Assembly (NCBI GenBank): GCA_008477525.1
Contig: SPDT01000010.1
Location: 1,612,001 to 1,676,000 of the forward strand
DNA length: 64,000 nucleotides
DNA from: Hypomyces perniciosus
Lineage: Eukaryota > Ascomycota > Sordariomycetes > Hypocreales > Hypocreaceae
Direction: 5' to 3'
Part shown: positions 43,242 through 54,245 of the stretch, piece after piece
Layout of the letters: every line of letters begins with the position of its first letter
How positions within the stretch are numbered: position 1 is the stretch's first letter
Made by a program: the position numbers and the translations under genes
The notes under the pieces: model-generated
Seen by the model: only the letters and a program-made list of their open reading frames with translations
Databases searched by the model: none
What the model was told of the DNA's origin: nothing

Positions 43242-46088
43242 TCAAGCCGGACTAGCCGGATCGCCAATGCTGCCACTACCGCCACTACCGGTACTGCCTC
43301 TGCTTCCGTTCATGCCGAACCTCCTCGGGTACAGCGGACGCGCGGCAGGCGACCTGGATTCCTCGTGGCTAGATTGGGTGAATCCACTAACGTCGCTAAG
43401 CATGCTCGAACTGCGGCCTCTAGACTTGGAAATGCGAGGCTCAAATGCAGGCGCTGTGGGTGGAGGATGCCAAGATGAGATGCCAGGTTGCCCTGCAGGC
43501 GGGAGCAAATCTCCTGGAGAACTCCACATGCCAATAGCAGATGGGAAATGCGGCGGAGCGGTTGGATTGGGGTTCCAGGTGTTTAGTTGCGAGAAGGGAA
43601 GATGAATAGGCTCAAGGAGGGACATTTCAACGGGCATCCCGTTAGCTGAGTTGAGATATGGGTGGAAACCATGTAGTTGAGCCTGGAGGTTGCGCAGATG
43701 TTCTCTTCTTGCCGAATTGGATACGTAGACTTCAGTCAGCCGTTCGTTATAGTTTTGCTCGAGCGACTTGACCTGTTCCATCCATAGGGCACGCTCCCGT
43801 CTCCGGCGGTCAGCCTCGTTTAGACCCCTATTGTTGGCGTCGTTGATGTTGGCAAGCTCGTTTTCCACCTTTGCAATGCGGGTAGCGATCTTGTTGCGTC
43901 TGGTATTCAGGTTGGCCTTCTCGATTTCTTTTCCCTGAACTTCATTCTCTAGCGTTGACTTGTACTCCTTGAAATTCCTTTGAGCTGCATCGTACAGTTT
44001 CTTCTCGGCCGAGTATGCCCGCTCCATCTTCCTTTTGCTTTCAAGCAGTTCAGGTGCACTGTCAAAGTTCTTGAGCTGGTCAGCGAGACGCTCTGTATCA
44101 CGCTCAGCTTGGGCCTTCTGAGTCTCCTGCTGGCGGATCTTCTGCTTGTACTTCTCATCGCTGTTGCCGGCCGACGAGAGTTGGTTGTCTGTAAGCTCGT
44201 TCTCCTTTTTGAGGGTATTGATGCGACTCTTCCACTCCTTGCGCCAAGTCTTCAGTCGATTTTTCTCATCCGCTAGCTTCGCTTCCGCGGCTGCAATGGA
44301 GGTCCGCAAGGTGGTTGCAGGAGAGTCTGGTTGCAGTGATGGTTGAGAGCCAGACACAGGCACAGGGGTGCTGTTGTTCTCGCGCATAGGCTCCTTGACT
44401 GTGCGGATGCTTGTGGAAAAGACTACTTTATCAGTCCGACTATCCACAAATTCACAGATGTACTTCGACGAGGGCCGCAGTCCATAAATATCACCAGTCC
44501 AGCGGGTGCCTTCTCGAGCGATATCATCCGATTCTTCAACGGGGAACATGCGAGTGGGTTGCCAGAAAGCGTTATTAACCCTGACGTAGAAAGGTTTGGA
44601 CATGTCAACTCCAGCAGGCCTCGACATTGCATGACCATTGGCTGTTGGGGGTGGCGCCTCATCATCCGGATCTGTAAAGTAGCTAGTATTGAAACAAACT
44701 TCGTCGCTGCCGATATACGATATCCATATTTGCCTAGGCTGTGTATTGAGATGCGAGCTTCCGAGATTGTGAATATCGGTTGCGTTAGTAGCGGTGGGTT
44801 CTGAAGACACATGTGACGACTCGTACTCCTTCATGACGACAATCTTCGTGCTGGCGAGCGCCGCCCATAACGGTTGCTGCAGCCGTACCTGTGTGCTCTG
44901 CTTTCTTTTTTTCTTGTTTGTTGACGCGGGTGGGGCTGAAGGAAAACCAGCCTCCGTATCGGGGGTGTTGAAACCTGGATCGTGTGCGGCATCGCCAGCC
45001 CCAGGAACAGATAGTAAAGGCTTCCCTGCCTCTGGATCATGCTGGCCGACTAAAGCGCTAGCCTTCTCCCTTCTCAAATACCACTCACGGATGTATCGCA
45101 CAAGCCCCTGAGTAAGGATGTGAATTGCCAGGCCACTACGCACCCACGCAAGCCAATTCCTCTTATCGTAGATAGTGAACGTCGCTTCAAACGAACTGCT
45201 GAGGGCAGTTGGTAGGCGCCAATCCTCGGGGATATATTTCGTAAGGCGAGACCAATGGGCTCTTGTGCTGCGGATGAAGTGGTTTAACACGACCCAAACA
45301 AAGCAGGTGGTGATGCCCCTGGAGCTGCCGTCCCTCGAAGTAATGCCGCCGCCAAGAGTGATGGCAATAACTGGTTTAGCAAGATCCAGAATGGCATCCT
45401 GAATTGGCTGCCACAGAAAAAGCCATACCAAGAGGAAGAAGAAATCCATACACAAGACGGTGACAAGAGAAGGCATGGTGGAGTGTCCATCGAAAATCTC
45501 AGCAAAATTGAGATTGATGCCCGAGCTTGTAGTGACTGGTGGGACGAACGTGAGGCAGGTAAAGATCCCGTAAACAAGGGAGAGAGACAAGGACGGGAGC
45601 TGCATGAGGATAATGAGGATGGCGAGGGTATCCTGCATTGGGAGACTCTTGAGCACGGTGGCCACCATATCAATGGGGCCGGAATCGCGGTGCACATCGG
45701 CATTCTTCATTGCGTTGACGTCGATCTGACGATAGCCGCCGTCGACAACACCGCCGTTAGTCCCCATTTGAGAGTTGCACGACTCGGATGCCGAAGTCTC
45801 AGAATAGTTACCGACAGAGGACCTGCGAGCATCGCCGGATCGGTTGTCGTGGCTGGCAGCAACATCGTTGTGGCCCTTTGAGACGCCGTTGGCGACGGGG
45901 TGAGGTGGAAGCTGCGGCCCTGCGTGACCGGCGCCATGGTCGGCGGCCTTCGCAGGGCCTTCGAGGTGGTTGAGGCTCTTTCTGCCTGCGACTCGTTTCG
46001 TCGGGCCTACGAGCCCATTCTCATGCTTGGTATCGCGATGACCAGCGCCGCCTGAATGTCTCTTGCCCGAACCTGACGCGCGAGGCAT
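43242..46088 (-). CDS. acrB: AcrB-type ubiquitination-network signalling protein
   Basis: A single exon gives 948 residues from the ATG at 46088 (MPRASGSGKRHSGG); an in-frame ATG 14 codons upstream looks less likely. The first 140 residues are charged and disordered. Four or so hydrophobic helices follow (DTLAILIILMQLPSLSLSL, LVTVLCMDFFFLLVWLFLW, TCFVWVVLNHFI, SGLAIHILTQGLV). The middle has a fungal-specific region with WISYIGSDEVCFNTSYF and PFYVRVNNAFWQPTR, then a long coiled coil (about 610-790) rich in Glu, Lys and Arg and a Pro/Ser-rich tail ending in Gly/Ser repeats. This order matches Aspergillus AcrB, a coiled-coil membrane protein of the CreB/CreD deubiquitination network acting on carbon repression and transporter turnover. 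The identity rests on remembered architecture. Confidence 0.82.
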   Translation of the reverse strand: MPRASGSGKRHSGGAGHRDTKHENGLVGPTKRVAGRKSLNHLEGPAKAADHGAGHAGPQLPPHPVANGVSKGHNDVAASHDNRSGDARRSSVGNYSETSASESCNSQMGTNGGVVDGGYRQIDVNAMKNADVHRDSGPIDMVATVLKSLPMQDTLAILIILMQLPSLSLSLVYGIFTCLTFVPPVTTSSGINLNFAEIFDGHSTMPSLVTVLCMDFFFLLVWLFLWQPIQDAILDLAKPVIAITLGGGITSRDGSSRGITTCFVWVVLNHFIRSTRAHWSRLTKYIPEDWRLPTALSSSFEATFTIYDKRNWLAWVRSGLAIHILTQGLVRYIREWYLRREKASALVGQHDPEAGKPLLSVPGAGDAAHDPGFNTPDTEAGFPSAPPASTNKKKRKQSTQVRLQQPLWAALASTKIVVMKEYESSHVSSEPTATNATDIHNLGSSHLNTQPRQIWISYIGSDEVCFNTSYFTDPDDEAPPPTANGHAMSRPAGVDMSKPFYVRVNNAFWQPTRMFPVEESDDIAREGTRWTGDIYGLRPSSKYICEFVDSRTDKVVFSTSIRTVKEPMRENNSTPVPVSGSQPSLQPDSPATTLRTSIAAAEAKLADEKNRLKTWRKEWKSRINTLKKENELTDNQLSSAGNSDEKYKQKIRQQETQKAQAERDTERLADQLKNFDSAPELLESKRKMERAYSAEKKLYDAAQRNFKEYKSTLENEVQGKEIEKANLNTRRNKIATRIAKVENELANINDANNRGLNEADRRRRERALWMEQVKSLEQNYNERLTEVYVSNSARREHLRNLQAQLHGFHPYLNSANGMPVEMSLLEPIHLPFSQLNTWNPNPTAPPHFPSAIGMWSSPGDLLPPAGQPGISSWHPPPTAPAFEPRISKSRGRSSSMLSDVSGFTQSSHEESRSPAARPLYPRRFGMNGSRGSTGSGGSGSIGDPASPA

Positions 46089-49000
46089 GCGCAGCGTTTC
46101 TCTACCCCACTGACTGCCAGACAACCCCAAGAGCCTCTTTCAAGGCCAGGGCCAGCAGCAGCGGGACAAGATTCAATTGCGCGTGCGGGTTTGGGAGCGA
46201 CGGTGCGGGAGGTTGGCGGGGGCGAAAGGGAGCGTATTCTCAGGCCTTGGGCAACATGCGATTCGACGGCTGCTGCGAAGGAAACTCGCGATCGCTGTCG
46301 GTATTTGGTTTATTGTCCGCGATGATCGGGCGGTTGTGGCTGCCGATGTTGTCCTTGGGTTGTTGTTATTGTTGTTGTTTACCTATGTGAGGGAGTGATT
46401 TTGGGAAGTAAGAAGTGGTCAGAGATTGGAAGCGAAAAGAAAGGAAACCTAAAGCTGCTCCCACGAACCAGCCGGGGAATATTATGGAGCGCGTGGTAGC
46501 GGGAGCAAGTACCTTTTTACAGGGCTCTTTTTTGCAGCGTCTGGGCTTCTTCCAGGGCATAGGACACGCTAGGGCGGGACCTGATCTACCCTCTACAGCA
46601 CGCTAACAGAGGGCCGGTGGAGATTTTGGAGGAGTGCCGGATGTATCTCCGACAGGCAGTACTCTATAGAACTTTTAGGCCAGCCGCTGTCTGGTTGTCA
46701 TGTCATGGAGGTCAGAGGGCGAAACTAGAGGATAGCTTTCTGCAGAGGATTCCATAATTCTGGCAAGGCAGATATTTGAATAGAGGCGCAGGTTCCCGCG
46801 ATTCTGCCAACTAGTAGTACCTAGTATACATAAACAGGCAAGCAACGGCTAAGCTACATTAGCAGCACTAAGGCAAAAGATAGTACCAATTTCGGTACTC
46901 CGTAGTCGTCCTTGTACAGGTACTACTACATGATTGTGCTGTCTATGGGAAACGAAAGTATCCGACCCATGAATACCGGCCGGCAATTATAATATCCATG
47001 CCGGCAACTGAGCATGCTGCTACCAACATACATTTGCAACAGGAAACAATCTATTCTTGTGTGACGGGCTTCAAAGTACTCCGTACATACGAAGTACATA
47101 CGAAGTACATACGAAGTACATTATAAAAAAAGGCAGGTCGAGCTGCCTAGCATGCAACCTGACTGTGAAGGATGGAGCCTAAAAATACAAATATACTGCA
47201 GCGCACGTACAGTAATATGCCCTGTACGAGGTACTAAGGTAATCCTAACACGGAGTACTACTAGGTACCTGAGTAGGTGCGAGCATTGCACTGCTAAGCA
47301 AGGCAAAAATCTCGATTATGAAATGAGAAAAAGAGAGTATAAATGAGCAATAAACTGGCTTTAGCGACGGTTCCGGCACTTCCGGAAGCCCGAATTTACA
47401 GTAAATCCCTAATCCCACTAATATGCCTTTTTCATTTTACTTTATTATCTGTTCTGTCGTCACGCCTCAGAGCTCTCCCTTCTCTGACTAAACAAGTACT
47501 TCCTATTTCGTATACGAGGTACCTCCATTACTGCAATTCTGCAAGTAATACACGCTGACTGGCAGGCCAGCCAGGGGATGTTAAGCTTTTTGCTAGTGGT
47601 AGGTACTCCGTACTACACGTTCTAACGAAAGTGGCTATCAGCCAATGATCTGACGTCTTTGCTAGGCTGTTTCGGGGAGCCCTTGTCTGTTTGTCCGCAT
47701 GACTTGGCAAAAAAAGGTCATGAATCTGCCTCGTCCCATTCCCGGCGAAACATGAAAGAATAGCATCCTATTTGGGACTTTGGTTGAAAGAACCAAATTA
47801 TGCCATGTATCTATCTACATATAGTACCTTGGCGCAGGGAGTGCCGCGAGCAAATACGAGGTATTTTGTACGAAGCACCGAATATCTCTTTGTACTTCCG
47901 CATTTAGCACGTGCAAGTCCATCAAGAGTACATATGTACCTAGGACGGAGTACTCCGTACCGCCCCCGCTTACAGATGGCTCCCGTAAGAGCCGCTCCTC
48001 CAACCAGTCGAACGAATGCATTCCAGATGCGACGATGCTTCACACACCAGCTCACAGCAGAAAGAGCGCTAAAAAGGAAAAATCTGACAGAATGGAGACT
48101 AATTTCCTGAAGCAGAGTGGAGGTCACGCTTGGTCGCATCGGAAACACACCGACACAACGCTTCTCAATTCTCCACTGCCGATCCTGACACTGCACGAGT
48201 AAGGTGGTGCCTTGAGGTTGAGGGCCTTGAAAACAGAAGCTGTGATGGATGGATTCCGAAGTATCAGATCTACTAGCACGGCATCCCGAGATCTTTATTG
48301 ACCGCTTCTTACGATTATAAAGTGGCTAAGAAAAGCAGGGCGATGCTATTTGAGGATGAGCCGACGTATAAAATTCTCCGATTACCTTGGGCCTTTTGCG
48401 CCGCCACGCGCGATGACCGTTTTGTCATACTACTGAGCTGACAGTGCATAGAAGAGAGTATGTACGAAGTACGAAGTAGTAATACGAGTTCTATTCTTTG
48501 CAGACAGAGGGCCTGCTGCTTCTCGTCCGACATCCTCATGAGAGAGCGTTGAGAAGCGCCGGCGATGGCCAGACGCATGACAGGGTTTGCTACTCTGCCC
48601 CTCCCAGGCTCGCAAATCATGACAGATACCCCGCGAATGATCGGGCCAGTGTTTCGACGCGCGTTTGAGGAGCTCCGCGATAGGCCCGCATCTGTTTGTT
48701 AGCCGATCAGCGGCGGCCAGCGCGGAGGTGTTACTCAGGAGCCCTTGCAAAAAGGATGTCTTCCATGGCGTCATCCACTGCCGTGAAGTCGGCATTGGTG
48801 TGTGGGCTTTGTTTATTTGCCGGGATAGTGTGACGGCAGCCCCTCGTTTACTGGACTACATACGATTTTGTCCAAGATGCTACGCTACCATGGCTATGAA
48901 TGGTGTTTTGAATAAGCGAAAGGCGCAGCGGACGTATCCGTCCATCTCGGAGGGCACCACCATATACACGGACGGCCATCCGACAGATGTTTCACCGTCT

Positions 49001-49710
49001 ATTCGCCCACCAATCACTGCAAACCAGATGAGTTAGCCATGATGCGACGTATTATAATGCAATGAGACTGTTTTTGTCGACTATTATCTATAGCCACTCG
49101 TCTACGAAGTATGTAAACCGGATGCGAACCAATACCCAGCTTATACCTTGTCGCATAAACACCAAAAAGTCCGTCCCCTGTCTTATCGGGATCTTCATTC
49201 AATCACATTACAAAGGACTGATAATACTGGCCGTTAATGTTTTAAGATTGGTATTAATTGACTTGGTGAATACTACACTTACCTGTCCAGGTTCCGCCCC
49301 AACCATGCTGCTACTACATCCGTATTACTTAGTAGGTTAGCAGGTAATATACTAGGTGGGTATACGAAGTAGATAGTGTATAGAGTAATAGGGATTTGAT
49401 ACTCTTGTGTTTCACATACAAGCAAGATGGTCATAATTAATTTGGTAGATACTTGGCTAGACATGTTTGCGATATATACCTGCCGCTGTCGCGCATATTA
49501 GGACGAATAACATAGGCATCCAAGAACATGGAATTCAAGTTCCTTTTCTTAATACCTTTTCAGGAGGGTATCTCAACTCTTAAAGTCCATCATCTGGATC
49601 TATCTCTACCCAGGCACGCCGTTATACATTTATATTTCGCTCCAGGATTCTACGCAGAAAAGCATCACGAGTACATATCCACCAGCCGCCGCCGCCATGT
49701 CCCTTTTCCA
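46089..49710. other. Gene desert with dispersed motifs
   Basis: About 3.6 kb without a supported gene. The first 500 bases are the acrB promoter and contain TTG/TTGTTG repeats near 46358-46378. The rest has many GTACTCCGTAC-type copies (46890, 47077, 47253, 47605, 47945) and an 11-base tandem at 47083-47121. A minus-strand frame at 48430-48795 is longer than expected but shows no family. Confidence 0.55.
47083..47121. repeat. 11-base tandem repeat, 3.5 copies
   Basis: GTACATACGAA repeats at 47083-47093, 47094-47104 and 47105-47115 with a partial fourth copy. It begins inside a GTACTCCGTAC motif, so it may have grown from one. Confidence 0.9.
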
Positions 49711-50693
49711 TTATTGCTCGTTTCCCTTCTCAACCTCATCCGCCCAAACCTGCCTCTCCATCTCCCACAGCGGTACCATCGCCCTCTCCATAATCCCCCC
49801 AAGCACCTCTCTGCTAGGTTCCTTTTTCTCCTCTAGTTTCCCAAGGCGCCAGAAGGGATTTATACACTCCTCTTTGGCCCCTTTCCACATCACGTACTCA
49901 ACCAGAGCACCACCAAGATATGTTCCCGTGCCAACTGTGAAGAACCGCGTTTCTCCTACAGTACGTCGGTCGGTACTGTTGAGGACTCCAGGTGGGGGTC
50001 GTGCAATGTATAAGGAGCTGAATGATTCGATGGGGAGTGGACGCGGGCCGTTCACAGTCTCCTACAAAAGACTCAAGTTAGCTACCCGGATGATGGTTCC
50101 AACAGCATAGCATACATACATGCATTATTTCCCCCCGCGGAAGAACATTGGGTAAATCATTATATTTAGATGTAGTAATCAGATCCTTATACTCAGGCGT
50201 CAATGTCTCTTTCAATCCTTGCAGTATTATGTCGCATCGCTGCACCGCACGTCGTGATAGTTCACTGCTCTCGATATGCCCGCTCTGTTACGCAATTCAG
50301 TTCAGTTACTTTCTCTTCCTCGAAATCCTCCCTCCAGGTAAAACTAACACTCCCTACACTGAGTTTGTCAAGGAGGCCACCCCCCTTTATAGATTCATCA
50401 CTCCTCCTCTTCCCCTCCTGCCCATCCAACATTGACACTACTCCTCCGATCCCTCCCCACGACACGACCTGTCGCAGTATAACACCAATGCGCGTAACTT
50501 GACTCGGCGAACATCCCGCGTAGACAAGTACACCAAGGTCATAATATAAATGCAACACACCATGCTGCAACGTCGGGGCATCGATCGCAGAGCGGCGGCA
50601 TCCGATGGGGATCTGGGCGAGGTTACGGGGGCGCATGGCGGGAAAGCGCCGCAAAGTCGGGAAGGCCTTCAGCGCGGGGGCGAGGCGCGGCAT
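49711..50693 (-). CDS. Conserved-looking hypothetical protein, possibly mitochondrial
   Basis: Three exons (50693-50358, 50284-50120, 50061-49711) give 283 residues in consistent phase. The N-terminus (MPRLAPALKAFPTLRRFPAM, then RPRNLAQIPIGCRRS) is rich in Arg, Ala and Pro and lacks acids, as in a mitochondrial presequence. A hydrophobic segment (LHLYYDLGVLVYAGCS) follows. The C-terminal part contains FFTVGTGTYLGGALVEYVMW and a charged helix to the stop. I do not recognise a family. The open frame extends upstream to 50954, so a longer start is possible. The first intron uses a weak donor (GTAGGG) and the model there is the least certain. It is divergent from the LYR-motif gene, 288 bases apart. 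Confidence 0.62.
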
Positions 50694-50981
50694 CGTCGTC
50701 GTCCGGAATCCAGCGATGGCAATTCGAGATTGGGGGTGCTCCGGCAGTCGGGAGAGTTGGCGGGATGTTGATATGACGTGCTCGGCTGTTGGATGTGTGG
50801 CTTGACCTTGCGCCTCAGCCTTGCAGATTGAGCTGCAGTGGCTGAAGCGGCGGGGCTCTTCTTCATTGTTCAAGATCTGTAATAATGCTTCGTAATGAGT
50901 TTTGAACCGTTCAACAACAATCCGTGATGAGCTAACGCCTTTGTTCCAATTCATCTAGAATATGCATCCTCATAATCGAAC

Positions 50982-51424
50982 ATGCCAAGTCCAAACCAAA
51001 ATCTAAGGTGGCAAGTTATTGCCATATACAAAGGTCCGTCTATCCTCATAAAGTCCAAGCCCATCACTCCATTATCTCACCTTGCCCGAAGTTGTGTTTT
51101 CATCTGCTTCCCTTACAAGCATCAATACTACCCACCATCTTCTCTAATCCTCATGCATTATTAATTATAATAAAACAGAACTCCTCTTCCTCGGTAGAGA
51201 CTACCCTCTAGGATATGACTACTTCCGCCCTCGTCTACACCGCGCGTTCATGGCTCAGGCAAATGAGCGAGATGAGGACAAGATTCGCTCAGGCATCAAA
51301 CAAGCAGAATTTGTGAAGAAAGGTATTTTTCTCACTTCTTTCCTTTTAATCTGTTCTTTCGTTAATGCTACAACAACGGACTCTACTAACTTTTTTTTTT
51401 TTTACAGAAATTGAAGCATTGTAA
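50982..51424 (+). CDS. LYR-motif protein (LYRM5/ETFRF1-like), short C-terminus
   Basis: Three exons (50982-51033, 51179-51322, 51408-51424) give 70 residues. The LYR signature region reads [20 protein letters not shown] (Lys in place of Arg) and is followed by [13 protein letters not shown] and [17 protein letters not shown] proteins are small mitochondrial factors that bind acyl carrier protein; the LYRM5/ETFRF1 branch, which this resembles most, controls the electron-transfer flavoprotein. Family members normally continue after EALY with about 12 residues containing a Lys-Tyr-Arg segment, which I cannot find. A stop codon follows EAL directly; because GTAAGC overlaps it, a fourth exon spliced from 51421 is possible but no downstream exon fits the family. 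A T-rich polypyrimidine run precedes the last exon. Confidence 0.72.
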
Positions 51425-52160
51425 GCAATCTGTCCATTTTCAAGCTGTTTGCTTTTATGTCGGCCCGCCTCACTATGCACACACCCGTCTCGCGTTAAAT
51501 GGTCATGGGACATTTAACAGATCTATGGAGCAGTTCTCCTTGGGCTATGGGCCAGGTCTAAGCCAATTGCCATTTGCTCTGGAAGACAAGGCTACCCAAT
51601 CTTTGAGACGTTAGATGCATTTCAATCACAGGTGCAACAAGTCGAAGACATCTCAAATCCAATAATCCTATTCACAAATCCAGAGGTTTTCTGAAAGAAA
51701 TAAAAAAAAAGCATCAAACACAGGAATATCCATCACGCCGCCCAGTCTATAATAGTTGCCTAACCGCCTTCCTTTTGCCCTCTCATCCCGAAAATGCATA
51801 TCAAATCCCTCTCCTACACCCTCTTCATCTCATCATTTCCATTCTTTGTTTGCACAACTGTAACAGAGACTTATCTGTTACATATTCATTCTCTTTTCCC
51901 CCATTTCCCGTCTTCCTACTCAACCCAGTATCAGGGGAACTGATATTTTCGGGGGCATTATAGGTACTATTTGAAGCGATATCGAACGCTGAGGAAGCGA
52001 TACGATGCCGATGCGTAAAACGATGGTTGCTCGCGCTCCCTCGAGTAATTTGGCAGTAATGTGAGCAAGAGTTGGACGGGGTCGCGTGAATCATGGCGCC
52101 ATAAATAAATCGCAATAAAGCCACTGTTATTCCAACCCACTCGTTCGTAACCATAACTCA
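51425..52160. other. Intergenic region between converging genes
   Basis: Contains the 3' end of the LYR gene and of the methyltransferase gene. A plus-strand frame through 51614 could be an alternative last exon of the LYR gene but does not match the family. No other gene. Confidence 0.55.
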
Positions 52161-54245
52161 TCAAGTCGCCTTCTTCTTCTTCGCATACCACGCCCCAACC
52201 TCAAGACACTCTCCCCAGCTCGTACCGCTCTCGCTCATTAAATCACCCATCATCTTGCTCAGCCACCCATCCCACTCATCCTGGCTCTTGCCACTGACCT
52301 CGCGCAAGATGGGTTCCAGTGCCTGCACTTGCTGCACCACAGTCAGCAGCGCCGTCTGACGCAGCGCAATCTGTCCGGCCGTCAGCGCCTCCCGTCCCAC
52401 CCTTGGGATCGGCGGCTCTTTGCCCTTGGACTCGGTGTGTGGCTTGCCATCCTTGGTAATAATGCCACCAACACCCTCCCGCTCCCAACGCACTTCGCTG
52501 AGCGGGATGGCTAAACGCCGCGACCGAACATCAGCAAGGGTCTCGGACTCCTGGAGAAGCACTGGCCCTATAAGAGTGCAGGGAACAGGACTGAGATCCC
52601 GACTCTCGAGTGCGCGTGAGAGCCATTGGTTATATTCCACGAGGTAGCCATTTAGGGGGGCGGAAAGAGGAGTATTTGCGTTCATGACATAGGCGCCCAG
52701 GCTTGCCGCCACAAGCTGCTCATCGGTGTCCTCGACCGAAACACTGGCGCCCGGGATATGGGGCCTGAGCATGCGAATGAGGTGGTCTGATTCCCAAATC
52801 TCCAGAGTACCGCCTGGTTTAAGTAGGCGGATGTACTCGTCAATGAAGAGTTGATTCTGCATGTTGGTAGTCGCCAAACTCATATCCTTGACCATGATGA
52901 GATCGTATTCCGCGGAAGGTAGCGGCCAAGGAATAGCGCGAAGGTCATGCTTGACAAAGGTCCAGTTCATATCTGGGTCGGGTTTCATGGCCCCGGGAGG
53001 CATGTTGGTATTGCTGCCCACAGCCAATGGCGCAATATCTATCCCCGTGAAGGATATCCCGCCGTGCCCCCGACCCTTGAAATACTGGTGACACATCATG
53101 CTCCAGAATCCCGAACCGCATCCAATCTCCAAAACCCGCTGGGGGGGCTTTTTCGTCAGGGACGGGGAACATACTGGCGCGCCGAAGACCTGGATGAGCA
53201 GCAGCGTGCGCAGTGTCTGTCTGTGCAGTTCGGTCAGGCCGGAGGGGAGGGGGTACGGCAGGCTTGTGTCGTTGACGTAGGTTCGTCCGTTCCGCTGGAC
53301 AAGGCGTCGCGTGTCCGCAGCAGCAGGGCGCTCGGTCGAGATCATGGTACGGGCGGAGATGGACGTGTTGCAGCTGGCGGACGAGATAGACTCGGCGCGG
53401 GTAATGAGGCCGCTCATTTGTCTAACCGTGGCGGGCCTGCTGCTGCTGCTGCTCGCGTCGTGCAGCTCTGTTGGGTGCGACGACAATGCATTTCTCAGGT
53501 CGATGGACGAGAGCAGGGCGTCGTTGTTGGGCCTGACACGATGCATGCGGGTGAAGACTTTCGCAGTTTTGCTAGTACCAGCAGTAATGGTAGTAGTAAT
53601 AGTAGCAGTAATAGTAGCAGTAGCAGCAGCAGCGGCAGTAGATGGACTCGGAGGGGGGCCAAGATTGGAGTTGTTGGCAGCAGCAGAACCGGTAGCTAAG
53701 GAAGATGAAGATGCTTTGAAGAGCTGCAAATGGGAATCGTCGTGCCCCACGGAGGAGGCGGCGGCGGTCATAGGAGAAGCAGTAGAAGCAGCAGCAACAG
53801 TAGTAGTAGTACTACCACGACTAGTAGCACCTGTAGCAGCGGCGGCGGGGCCGTTCCAGTGATGCAGGACCGAGGACAGCGCTGTCTCGTGCGACGGGCG
53901 ACAGCTGCTGACCTGGCTCTGGCTCTGGCCGCTGCTGGAGCTTCTCGAATCGGACTGCGAATGCTTCGTCTTCTTCTGGGGCGAGCGACGACGCGCAGCA
54001 ACAGCAGCAGCAGCAGCTCGAGCTTCTTGACGTCGCTCTCGTCGTTGTAGGCGAGCGCTTGATTGTGTCTTGTCCAGCCTGTCGAGGGGCAGAGGCAGAG
54101 GCAGGGCGATTGCGCTCGAGTACATGAAGGCGGCGCTGTAGCCGGACATGGCTGTCGCCCCGGCAGAAGAAGGTTGGTGGTGCATGGCTGAGGCGCTATA
54201 ATCCAGGGCCGCCCATAGGCTGGGTACGGGGTACGTCGCTGCCAC
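52161..54245 (-). CDS. SAM-dependent class I methyltransferase with long low-complexity N-terminus
   Basis: A single exon encodes 694 residues. The first 330 are dominated by Ser, Ala, Thr and Gln runs encoded by GCA/AGT/AAC triplet repeats (53580-53640, 53770-53830, 53990-54020 region), probably disordered. The catalytic domain starts near 360: VLEIGCGSGFWSMMCHQYF is motif I, the SAM-binding loop, FTGIDIAPL is motif II, WTFVKHDLRAIPWPLPSAEY is motif III-IV, YIRLLKPGGTLEIWESD is motif V-VI. After that, residues related to fungal methyltransferases of unknown substrate reach the stop. Ends in four lysines then AT. Cofactor binding is well supported, substrate unknown. Start is the first methionine; given the repeats, a later start is possible. 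Confidence 0.82.
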   Translation of the reverse strand: MAATYPVPSLWAALDYSASAMHHQPSSAGATAMSGYSAAFMYSSAIALPLPLPLDRLDKTQSSARLQRRERRQEARAAAAAVAARRRSPQKKTKHSQSDSRSSSSGQSQSQVSSCRPSHETALSSVLHHWNGPAAAATGATSRGSTTTTVAAASTASPMTAAASSVGHDDSHLQLFKASSSSLATGSAAANNSNLGPPPSPSTAAAAATATITATITTTITAGTSKTAKVFTRMHRVRPNNDALLSSIDLRNALSSHPTELHDASSSSSRPATVRQMSGLITRAESISSASCNTSISARTMISTERPAAADTRRLVQRNGRTYVNDTSLPYPLPSGLTELHRQTLRTLLLIQVFGAPVCSPSLTKKPPQRVLEIGCGSGFWSMMCHQYFKGRGHGGISFTGIDIAPLAVGSNTNMPPGAMKPDPDMNWTFVKHDLRAIPWPLPSAEYDLIMVKDMSLATTNMQNQLFIDEYIRLLKPGGTLEIWESDHLIRMLRPHIPGASVSVEDTDEQLVAASLGAYVMNANTPLSAPLNGYLVEYNQWLSRALESRDLSPVPCTLIGPVLLQESETLADVRSRRLAIPLSEVRWEREGVGGIITKDGKPHTESKGKEPPIPRVGREALTAGQIALRQTALLTVVQQVQALEPILREVSGKSQDEWDGWLSKMMGDLMSESGTSWGECLEVGAWYAKKKKAT

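Noticed and set aside
48430..48795. A 121-codon minus-strand frame in the second desert
   Set aside because: Composition is somewhat coding-like but there is no domain, no splice partner and the frames on either side are closed.
52947..53862. Plus-strand open frames over the methyltransferase gene
   Set aside because: Antisense to clear SAM-binding motifs and made of triplet-repeat complement.
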